A program made the translations under genes and the position numbers. A DNA stretch of 64,000 nt, taken from Raphanus sativus. Taxonomy: Eukaryota > Streptophyta > Magnoliopsida > Brassicales > Brassicaceae. The notes beneath the pieces are model-generated. The model was not told the DNA's origin and made no database searches. It saw nothing but the letters and a program-made list of their open reading frames with translations. Position 1 is the first letter of the stretch. Each line of letters starts with the position of its first letter. The DNA lies in the NCBI RefSeq assembly GCF_000801105.2, contig NC_079516.1, positions 47,038,908-47,102,907 on the forward strand, read 5' to 3'. Below, piece by piece: positions 53,721-64,000 of this stretch.

Positions 53721-56700
53721 CATATCAACATGTGTCCTTCCTTCAGTTCTTAGCCACATATATTTATTTCAATTTTATCGGTGACAGAAAATTCCTCAAT
53801 CATTATTCTTCAATCATGCGTGCATGCCATATCAAACATACATCACCAATGTGAAAAAACCACACACGCATATATACATGTATGTTTTGACCAAAAATAT
53901 ACACATATATGTTGGTCGGTAGAAAATTATATGTTAAACGGAGTGGGAAATGAAATAGATTGACGTGCTAGTTTTATTGATGGAATATTTTGCCAATTAT
54001 TTACTATGTATGGATAGAGAGAGAATGTTGTTTCATGTGGATAACTATGATTAAAGCCTAATGTTGAATGAGATTCGAATTTAAAAGAGCAAAAAGTGTA
54101 AGGAACTTATGATTAAGGTCATCGTCTGAAAGTTTGCTTTCTTGTAATTACAACTCTTAACATTTATGAATAATAAATTTCCCCCCTTTTGTGATTATTT
54201 TTAACATATTTCCCCTTATTATTCAAGACGTTGATAATGATACAAACCAGCTTTTTCTCGTTCCACTAAAAAGAGGGCAATGAAAAATATTCAGACTCTT
54301 TTTTCTTCTTACCACAACCATACGTTATAGATTTTGATTATTAGTTTGGAGTTTAGGAATAATGTCTAGATAACATTGTACACATTCGTTTGTTTTAGTT
54401 ATATGAAAATATATATTGCAACTTTTTGCTTCCATCTTAATAGAAAATGGAAAAATATATCGCCTGCATAACTAATGTTGTTACTTATTTCAACATAAAC
54501 AATGTTGTTATAAACGTTTTCAATAGCTCGTTATAATTTGTAAACAATATATGTAACATATGTCTTTGTGTGTGGAAACAATCAAACGAGTAGTCCACTT
54601 GCTCAAGATTTGAGTGTGTTTATCATAGACCACAATTAAAATATAATAAGAGGAAGAAAACAGAAATGAAAAAGTGGCAAATTTGTCGTCAACTTGAAGA
54701 CTCCGAAAGTTGAATAAAAAAGAATTGCAGGGTTTTTAATTTTAATGTCTTTAGAAAAAGCATACGCGCATGCAAAATCTGCCTTCATCCCCAAAGATTC
54801 CACGGTTCCACCTTATACTTACAAGTTACAAGTCGTGAAACTTAAGTTAACCCTCTTTATCTTATCCATCAGATTTTAAAAGAAAAATCGTTACCCAAAT
54901 TAATTCCAATTCAATTTTATTATAAATATATAATACTATTATTCTATGATGACTACTGAACTATTCCTCCATGAATACGTTTTGGCGAATTTGGTAGTGA
55001 AGACAACCTGCCACGTTATTTCGCGACCGAGCTATACTGAGAGAGAGAGAGACCGTGACTCACATTTTCTCATAAAGCTCATTGGCATCACTGTAACATG
55101 ATGCAGTGGTGGACGCTGGGCCGTTCTAAATAAAGATCCAAAGTATTTTTTTGGTTTGTTGTATCTCGACTGTCTCCGTATATAGATATCGAAGTCTTAT
55201 GGTCCACTATCTGTCTATGGATTCTACTTCATGCGATGGTTGGTTTGGACTACATATCTTTTTAAAAGATATTGATTTACCATGCAAATCATTGTTCATT
55301 TTTTCCATTGATTTACTATGCAAATTACTAGTAGGCCAAGTGGCCAACCAATTACTCTATGATGATCATGTTGTCGAGTTTTTTCTTAAAGATCTTCTGA
55401 GCATTCAGATGCATTCAAATGACATATATTGAAACCATTCCTTGTAACTCCCTGCACATGCATCAGCAGATAGAGCGGTGCGAGACAAACAGTATAAATG
55501 TAATACGGTTTTAACAGTAATAAAAACATATAAATATAATATATGTAAATATTGTATTACTGTTAACAGTGATGCGGATCGGTGCGGATCGTAACATTCA
55601 AAGCTTTAGAAAGTAGAATTTAATACATTTGCCTTCCCTCACATAACTATGATGTCCTTATCAAAGTCCGGGATTCTAGAGCAGGGAATTTGAGTGATAA
55701 AATTGATCCGCCCTATTTGGAAAAAAAAAAGAATTATAAGTGTAAGTGCGAGTCAAGTTTATTTTATTACGGATATGGGTCGGCTTAGTTTAAATTGCAG
55801 GTGTCCATTAACTCGCAAATTAAAAAAAAAAGTTTTTTTCTTAAAGAAATCATTTTTATTTAAAATATAAAATTACAATATTTATATAATATTAGTTATA
55901 GATATATAATTTATATTTTTGATACTTATTAGCTAAAATAATTTTTTATTATAATTAAATTTACCCACAAATCAAATACAGGTTGCTCACAAATTTCTAG
56001 GGGAAGTATGTGCATGATATCTTTACGGCTTTACAGATGAAATTATTAAATAAAAATAATAAATCAATCTGTGATACGCAGTGCCAGCTTAACATTTTAC
56101 AAATGTCCTACGCTAATTCAAAATTTATGTCGTTTTTATATGTGTTATCCAAAATCAAATAACAAAACTAGTATACAAATTTTAGACTACTACAAAACAA
56201 AATATTTTCATAATTTTTTTTAATAAAAATAGAACTAAAATACTTATCATTGAAATATCGATTCTCTTACATTTTTCCATGCAAAAATCATTCATTAAAC
56301 TGGTGTAGGTAATTCTTTTCAACCATAGATGTCTCAGTTGAGAACATAGTCATCCCATTTATTTTCTAGGGCTCTAATATCTATTATGATATAGTAGACC
56401 ATAAATAATATTTATTATCAGTTTTAATTTCAAAGTTTTTCTTTCAACTGTTGTAATCTATATTAAAATGATCAACAATTTACGATAAGAAAATTCTATA
56501 TTTTAATAGAATTTTTCACTTTCTTCAAAAGATTAATAATTACTTTAACTTTCAAATTATCATAGATATTATATTGATTCTTGGAGGATCTTTAGTTTCA
56601 TAAAAACTTATGACCAACTATAAGACTAGGGGAACAAAAAAAAACTGATTTTAGTTAACTTTTAATTAGAATTTTAAATATGATCTAAAATAAAAATTTG

Positions 56701-59700
56701 CTAATAAAAATTTAATAATAAAATTACCTATATAATTTGGTTACCAACTAAAATTTTGAGAGCTGATATTCGATCACAGATGAAATTTCTAGGTACATAT
56801 GGGATTAGAATCAGAAAATATCTAAAAAACTGCTGCACGATTAAGCTCACCACATTTACATAAACGTGTGTTTGTTTGTTTTAGTAAGAGTTTTGTTCAC
56901 CATTCATAGTTAAAATATACAACCGTTTGTATCGTCAACCTACGACTTTAAGACGTAAGTTTGGTATTCCCTCTTGTGATACTTTATCGTTTATATATAG
57001 TTTCCATTTCTTCAGAGACTTCATTATTTTAATCATGTATGATGTTCCCTATTTTTCATATTAAGTGTTATTTTGGGTTTTGATTTTTATTTTATTATAA
57101 GTGTTATTTTATATTTCCAATGCATTTTACACATTTTCTCAATTTTACGCTTCTGTTTGATTTATTAATTAATAGAAAAAATTGACATTAGATAAGGTTA
57201 AAACAAAAATTTACATTAAATAGGGATAAAACAATAAATTTAATAATTTTTTTAATTTGTGTGCAAAAACTTTAAACCATGCTTGTTTTGAAACGGATGT
57301 AATGTATGTTAATATAACTCTGTGACCATATAATCATGTTAATAACTGTTTCTTAATTACATGGATATTTAAGTGAAAGCATTTAATTATTGAATCCTTT
57401 TTCCAACCGGAAAGTAGGCTACATATCTAGATAGGAAAAGCTAGGAAGCGTCCAGAATAATGGAGTGAGAATGTATAATAACTAGTGTTGGACATTGGGG
57501 AACCTAACTGAATAATGAATACTTAGGTCCCTGAGCTTTGTGTATGTTATTATACTCTTACATATGTATTGTGAATAGAAAATAACGCTAATTAGCAAGT
57601 TAAAGAAATACTATCAAGAAATACTTTATAAAGATTATATTGTCATATAGACTGCTAATATACAACTGAAAATAAGCGTGACTGGGTTCGAATTAATAGC
57701 CAAATAACTTGCCATATTATTCATCAATTTGATATGTAGATGATGATAGTGCTTTGTGTGCTATGCGTATTAAAAGATAAAGGCGGTCGTGGCTGCAGTC
57801 TGCAATGATCTCAATTTCCCTAACGTTGAGGATTTTATGACCACACAATTTGCAAAAAGTAAGTTATTAGAAATGGCTTGACAAAAAAAAAAGTTATTAG
57901 AAATTAAAGTTTCTTTTTTCAAATATTTTAGTTACCAGAAATATTTAGTGGTATTATTTTCACGTCAGAATTGAATAAAATTTTGCTCTGTAGAATTTAA
58001 TATATAGTAGTTTTTATCTATCTTAAAACTTAGTTACTTGTAACAATTTGAACCAGAAATTTGTAGCCATAAATTTAAGTTTTTAGGTTAGATGGATTTA
58101 TTCTCTTTTAAATGGGTACCTCTGCAAACAACCTTTGTTCTTTAGCCAGAGAGTTAAACTGTCAGTATCGGGACAGAGAGATAGTAATCAATGCGATTTT
58201 TTTCTGTATTTTTGCTAAAAGCTTTTGGGTACTACAATACATGGTGAAGTTATTGGAAGTTCCATAGATTAAAAAAAAAAGAATAATAGTATATATTGTA
58301 AATTGTATGCGAAAAGTGTAGGGCTAAGGCATATACTGTGTTTGCAGACCTTGAAGATGAGAGGACGGTGGCAGAAATGGACCCCTCTTCCATCTTTGCT
58401 TTTTTCATGTGTGTGTTTTTCTTTTAAGATTTCTATTGGTTTCTTCTGTCAAATAATTAACTTTAGTTTATATTAGTACGACGAAAAAGAAAAGTGAACA
58501 CCCACGCTAACACTAATATCTACCAAGCTCTAGCTTTCGTACAAGAACGTTGATGATTGATTCAAGATTCTCATTACTGTTTTTTTCATGTAAAAAGAAT
58601 TCATACGATACAGTGATCCACCGATGTTCGAGCATTAGTCATTAGTGAAGTAGTGTACGATTGAATATTCATAGACATAGGCAGCTGTTTCTTTTTCTCT
58701 TGACGATTATAAATTGGATATTTTTCTCAGTATTTTAACGCTTTACTCATCTATGTGTACATCTGATAACGATTTAATCTTTCTATTATTCTACATTTCA
58801 TCCCGTAGATACGCGTCTCCAATTTATGGTCTAAGACTCATGTAAACATTTTGAGTAAATTGTTATTGAAATTCACATATTTTGCAGTGAGTTTATGTAG
58901 TCACAAATACAGATATACAGAATTGAATATGCAATAGGATAAAGTTATTGAGATAATTAAACTTCTTGCCACAAGTTCCACCAGTTTTTTAAAGAATTAT
59001 TTAAAAAAATATTGGAAGTTATTCCAGATCTATGAAAGAAGTCCAAATTAATTCCCAAAATGATAGTGCGGTCAAAGATATATCCTAAATCCGGATATTT
59101 AAATGGGTATAAGGTAGATTTATATCTGTGTGACACAAAGAGAAATATAGTGCGGTGCGTACTCTGGTTGCTTAACAATCTCAAAATTCGCGTACCACTA
59201 TACCATCACCTCGTGATTCTAAAAAAAGTTTATACGTGAGGAAACCTTAATTTTATAAGTATTTTAAATGATTATAAGTTGCAACTTTTGTAGCCATGTG
59301 ATACATGGACCTCGGTATAGAGAAGTATGAAATAGAAAAAAGAAAGTATGAAATAGATCATAAAGTTTTTTCAAAACTTAGTATTAGTGTAATCATTTTC
59401 ATCAAAATCGGCATTGATGGAAAATTTGCCAACATTTTACCATTTTAAACTGCCAACAATATTTTGGTCTATTGCAACGTATATATCTATGTGGGAACAA
59501 TTTAACAGTAAAGTACTGAAATTAGTGACCATAACTTTTTTTTAATGAAGTTCATAGAACAAAATAACATATTTTAACAACAGCTTTATTTTGCAAAAAA
59601 GTAATAAAATATTCTTGGTATATCAGATGTTTATCGAAAGAAGTTCAGTTTGTATGTTGTTAGAAAGAAAAACAACTTTGGATTGTTATTATAAAGATTT

Positions 59701-60739
59701 GGCTAGTAGTTAGCACAATAATAGCTAATTAACAACTTATTAATATGAATTATATTTTGATTTTGATGAGTTGGTCGTCAATATTTTTCAAATTGTTTGA
59801 TATTCAAAATAATTTTCTTATTCTCTGTCATTGAATAGTGAAAATACTGATTGGAGGAAGAAAATCCTAAAACATGGGAATAAAAAAATCAATCAAATTG
59901 GTGAAAGTAAAGTAAACAACAAGGCAGCACGACGATACGGATAGACAGAAAAAGAAGTGAAAGGAACAAATGAGAGATCTCGTGATCCAAGATGATGATT
60001 TAATGTCATTTTTCTGACATTGTTAGCTTTCACTTTTATTTCTGCATTAAATCTATCGCGCACCTAACAGCCTAACATTTTTGTTTGTTTTTGCACATTA
60101 ATATAAGACAAAATTTCATCTCAAGATTACAATTCCTAGCAACGCGTTATATGAAATGCTGCAACTTATTTTTTATTTTTATTTTCTTTTTTATTTTTGA
60201 AAAGGAATTTATTTTTATTTTCTTGAAGATTTTGAAAGTGATAGTTTCATCTTTTTCTTACTAAATTGAAAAATTTTCCGCCCCCACCTGCCAGAAGATG
60301 ATACCAATTATCAAGAGCGAAGAGAGGAAGATATTACCAACAACATTATGACGACTAACGAGGGGGCATACCCGAAAAATGTCCAGAAAAATAAAAGTAA
60401 TTAAATTTTTATATAATAAATATAAATTTGAGATGCATTGTGCAAATTCTTTGAAGATAAGCAGTGATCCAAAAGACTATTTTTCTTTATATTCTTTGTC
60501 AAAATAAATAAAAAATTTTCTTTTGTAATTTTAGTACTTGCACAATTAGAGCTCCAACGATGTCGATTTGAGTTTTTGTAGTATTTTTTTTTTTCAAAAA
60601 TATATATATTATATTTATTAAAATATGAAAAAATTGAATCGGGATTTTGGAATCAATTACATTTTTGATTTAGCGTAACCTGTTTTTACTCCGATCTATT
60701 ACATTTAAACCTTTCTGATATTTTTTTTATAAAACCTTC
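53721..60739. other. Gene-poor AT-rich region downstream of TCP10's promoter
   Basis: Seven kilobases without a recognisable gene. An open frame at 55151-55432 (93 codons) has no family resemblance. A short inverted pair AACAGTAATA/TATTACTGTT at about 55512-55566 sits in sequence with GCGGTGCGAGAC and GATGCGGATCGGTGCGGATC, which looks like an internally deleted DNA transposon. The rest shows only AT-rich sequence. Confidence 0.45.
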
Positions 60740-60743
60740 TTAG

Positions 60744-61230
60744 GATTTCTTTGCATTTCGCAAAGTCAATGGCATTATGAATGGAAATAAACTTTTAGAA
60801 GCTTATCTGGAAGAACCACCTTTGGACATTACTAATTTTCATAGCTTGGACATCTTCGATTGGTCGAAATATAATGCACATCGGTATGGTGACATGGCTG
60901 CAATGGCATGTGATCTGCTAAGTATTCCAATCACAATAGTGGCTCCGGAGTCTTCCTTTAGTATTGAATCACGAGTTCTGATATAAGATTCGTTTACTTT
61001 CAAAAAAATGTAGAAGCTCTGATATGCACTAAGAATTGAATTAAGGGATACAAATCTTATGCACATGGTAAATAATTCAGGCTATAAATATCTAATTTTT
61101 TGTAGAGTATCCTAAGTAAATGAAGTTTCTGATATTTACATATGAAAAAATCGATGGTGATGGTGAAGAAGAGAAATTACCATCATTTGAGTCCATTGTG
61201 AATGGAGAAGACAAAGATGATCAAGTTTGA
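60744..61230 (+). pseudogene. hAT transposase C-terminal (hATC dimerisation) relic
   Basis: From about 60744 the frame reads DFFAFRKVNGIMNGNKLLEAYLEEPPLD with ATG at 60777, then FDWSKYNAHRYGDMAAMACD, LLSIPITIVAPESSFS and IESRVLI. This is the conserved end of hAT transposases (LEEP ... W ... RYP.L..MA.D.L.IP.STVASES.FS..GR). After a stop at 60984-60986 a second frame gives NVEALICTKN, and an acidic tail (KLPSFESIVNGEDKDDQ) at about 61170-61230 also fits. The zinc finger and catalytic part are absent, so it is a fragment. Confidence 0.75.
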
Positions 61231-61599
61231 TTTCGTTTTTGATTTGGTGTTTTGCTTTATCTTGATTTTGTGTGTATGCTTTATTGCAATTTGAGATCTT
61301 TTGTTTTGAGAACTTTGATTTGGTGTTTTTCTTAAATTTAATTTGCTTCAGACTTAATTTTTATTCTTCTACGTACACTTTAAGTTTGATAACAACTATA
61401 TATATATAATCATCTTCTCTTATACATGAAATTTTAATTTTAATAGATAAAATTGACTTGAAGAACATGAAATTTAATGAACTACAAGAACAATATATAA
61501 AAAATTATATAGAGACTGAATAGTATATGTTTCATGTCTTTTGATTATGTGTTCCTAATTATCTAGTAGCAGCCTGAAGCGTAAAATCACATCCTGCAG

Positions 61600-61739
61600 T
61601 TTCAAGAACCGTCATAGAGTGTCAAGAAGCAGCCAGTCGCATTGCTTTAAACTATGTCCTGCCTGACCCGTCGTGACCCGTGCGAAGATGAGCCCGTTGC
61701 TGTACGGGACGCGACGGATCAACCTGTTTGACATCTCTA
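61600..61739 (+). mobile_element. Probable 3' terminus of the hAT element
   Basis: A locally GC-rich stretch ends TGTTTGACATCTCTA at 61739; its reverse complement, TAGAGATGTCAAACAGG, has the look of plant hAT terminal inverted repeats. It lies about 500 bases downstream of the transposase relic in the same orientation, where the 3' end is expected. No matching 5' terminus was found in the window. Confidence 0.5.
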
Positions 61740-63480
61740 ATTCCATCCCATTCTTCTAATATTTTTAAGAATGAAAAAAAATTACGAAGAAAAAGTCCTC
61801 CTCCGATTTCGACCAGGAATGGATCAAACATAAATTCATATATTTTTATTATTCATTTTCTCAACTGAATTTTTATTCATTTTTCTATTCAGTTAAGTGA
61901 GTTACCAATTGAAGCCTAAGCTTGAGATATGCGAGGCATTTATGGCGCATGGATATTACGCTTCCATCAGCTGATCACACACTTTTTGTCAAAGCAAATA
62001 CAAATCATTGAGTTTGTTTTTTCCTTAATTTTTGAGTGTTCGAAAACTTTCCAAGTAATTCAGACTCAATTACGTAGGGGTGTACAAAAAATCAGAATCC
62101 AATGAAACAAACTAAATCCGATCCAAAAATAGTATCAAACCAAAATCGAAACTGTTTAAAAATCTGAATAAATTCAAAATTTTGATATTTAGAAAACCAA
62201 AACCAAATTTGATCCGAATAGAATTATTTTAAGAATCGAAATAGAGTCGAATCAGATTATATAATTAAATATATTAATCATTTTCAGATTTCATAACCAA
62301 ATTAAAGTTGTCCAAAATTAAACTTTTAAAATAGCTAAATAATACTCAAAACACCAAAAGTATTTGAAATATCTTAAGTTGTCCAAAATTAAATATTCAA
62401 AATAAACTAACTTGTTTGTTAATTTTAGGTATTTTGACATACTTTGTTCAAATTTATATGTTATATTTTATTTTATTTTTTAAATATTGAGAAATTTAAA
62501 GTATATATAGATTTAATATTTTAAAAAATAATTTAAATGAGTTATCCGAATCCGAAACAAACCTAATAAAAATCTGAACCAAAATTTATAGTTACCCGAA
62601 CATGGTTTAAATTTCTAATGCCAAAAACACGAAACTCGAATAGATCCGAATCGAACCTGAATGGGTATCTGAATACCTACCCTAACTAGTTTGTCAAACA
62701 TGAAAACATGAAATGTAAAAAAAAAACATGAAATGTTTTAATAAATCAATTTTACTATGGTAAAGAAATTAATGAAAATAATAAATTTGATTATAATATT
62801 GAAAATTTCATGAATTTTTTTTTATATTTGTTTTTATATATAAAATATTAGATACATTTTATTTTTTGTGAAATTATTATTATTCTAGTATTTTTCTTTT
62901 GTTCCTATGTTCTATAAAGGCATTGATAAATTTTGTTAAAGATCGAAATTATTTGAAAGAATTTTATATTTGCAACTTTGCACTAAACGAGAGGTTGTAA
63001 AAGGTTTTATACTTTTATCAGTTTATTTGAGAACCTCGTACTCTGATTTAACCTTGAAGTTGTCAGATTTGGTATAGCGTCAACAATACCCAATCATTTT
63101 GAACAGAAAACATGTTAAACTTAGAGTTCAGGCAATGTAATGGAGTGAAATTTTCTCAGAGCAGATGTAAAATTTTAAAGTTAATATTATTGGAAAAAAT
63201 TAATTTTGGGATTGTATATGAAAATGATAAATATATAGATTACTCATCGATGTCAAAGTTTTAGTGCTTCTCAAAATATATTGACCTTCTCGAAATACAT
63301 TGCAACACTAATCGTTGGATAAGGACGACCTCCACTAGACGAAAGTTTGAAAGCCCAAAAGTAATACTTGGGTTCTCTAGAAAAGCCCAGAATCTGAAAA
63401 ATACTTGGGTTGTGTGAAACAATACTAGCCGGGATTAGAATGATAATTTCTTAACTTTTTTTCTTAGAACATCATCAACG
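61740..63480. other. Repeat-derived AT-rich region
   Basis: 62070-62690 has the degenerate 'GAATCCGAAACAAACC / GATCCGAATCGAACC' texture and starts TAGGGGTGTACAAAAAATCA, like a DNA transposon end. The rest shows nothing interpretable. Confidence 0.4.
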
Positions 63481-63766
63481 CAGATAGCCTAAAAAGGGAT
63501 GCTTAAAAGTTTTTTTTTTTTTTCTTTTTTGCTTTCTGTGTGATTAAAAAAAAAAAAAAAATTAAAAAAGACTAATTGCGGGCCACCGCGTGTCAGTAGG
63601 GCCCGTAGAAAACCCAAGCAAAGACGTTTAATAAAGCGCTGTTTTTCCTCTTTCTTCTTCTCTCTCCTTCTTCTTTTAATTAAAATATTGATAAGCCACC
63701 ATTAAACCACGAGGGTTAATGGTGCTCTTAGAATGAAAAATATTTGGGTTGTGTGAAACAATAATA
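63391..63766. mobile_element. Putative MITE between short direct repeats
   Basis: About 30 bases around GAAAAATACTTGGGTTGTG (63395 on) recur at about 63734-63764. Inside them are imperfect inverted ends, TTCTTAGAACATCATCAACG at about 63463 and, reversed, TTCTAAGAGCACCATTAACC at about 63734, enclosing a GC-rich core (GCGGGCCACCGCGTG). This suggests a Tourist/Harbinger-like insertion of about 270 bp; the long direct repeats are not explained by a 3-bp target duplication. Confidence 0.45.
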
Positions 63767-63818
63767 TTAAATCCCTAATAGGATTTTGCCCTTATATTTT
63801 AAGTTATTTACAAGGAAA

Positions 63819-64000
63819 CTAGGTGATTTTCCCGTGCTCATGCACGGATATAAATATTTATAAAATAAATATACTATAGTAATTGATCACTATATATTTT
63901 AACTTTTAAATTAATTTATAATTTTATGCATAATTTATATTAATAATATTACAATATTTTAATTAGAAATATGATTTTAGATATGTTATATCTATTCGAT
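63819..64000 (-). mobile_element. Helitron 3' end, minus strand, running off the window
   Basis: On the minus strand a perfect 6-bp hairpin CCGTGC-ATGA-GCACGG (63832-63847) is followed after 9 bases by CTAG (63822-63819) and T. This is the Helitron 3' arrangement; the body lies to the right and leaves the window. Confidence 0.55.

Noticed and set aside
55151..55432. 93-codon open frame
   Set aside because: No recognisable family, no promoter or splice context; AT-rich chance frame is more likely.

Overview
The window is plant nuclear DNA. It has AT-rich intergenic sequence, genes with GT-AG introns, chloroplast and mitochondrial precursor proteins, a miR319-type target site in a CIN-class TCP gene, and Helitron, MULE, SINE and hAT debris. 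The protein sequences and gene order point to Brassicaceae, most likely Brassica or a close relative. From memory of Arabidopsis chromosome 2, the single-copy genes follow the order of about At2g30910 to At2g31070: ARPC1, COQ3 (a relic here), an unnamed repeat protein, a receptor-like pseudokinase, FTSH2/VAR2, a charged unknown protein, mitochondrial ASP1, a DUF688 protein, a phytocyanin and TCP10. Several Arabidopsis genes of that interval appear absent, as expected of a fractionated copy in a palaeopolyploid genome (inference).

Layout. 0.5-8.1 kb: two tandem units, each an F-box/kelch gene (+) followed by a 2-oxoglutarate dioxygenase gene (-). Unit 1 is decayed: its F-box gene is frameshifted and its dioxygenase lost exon 1 at a Helitron-like boundary. 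Unit 2 looks intact. 8.5-8.9 kb: an RNase H-like retroelement relic. 9.3-12.6 kb: ARPC1 (15 coding exons). 13.0-13.4 kb: the two-exon 3' stub of COQ3. 15.8-23.0 kb: a gene with 18-residue helical repeats, its truncated pseudogene, one F-box stub without a start codon and two intact F-box/kelch genes, all explained by local duplication. 23.5-33.4 kb: a gene-dense island with the pseudokinase, FTSH2, the charged protein, ASP1 and a tiny Cys/Gly-rich membrane protein. 34-35.5 kb: the DUF688 gene. 36-52 kb: gene-poor, with two nearly identical stellacyanin-type phytocyanin genes. They lie in a duplicated block that has collected Helitrons, a foldback element, a 674-bp MULE-type element with telomere-like repeats, and a SINE in the 3' UTR of copy B. 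52-53 kb: TCP10. 53-64 kb: no intact gene; a hAT transposase relic and transposon ends.

The conserved genes do not form one pathway. They are unrelated housekeeping and developmental genes: actin nucleation, thylakoid protease, aspartate metabolism and leaf-shape transcription control. I found no previously undescribed multi-gene system. The most informative signals are the gene relics and the transposon insertions whose empty sites can be read in duplicated copies. There is no rRNA gene, convincing tRNA gene or CRISPR array.
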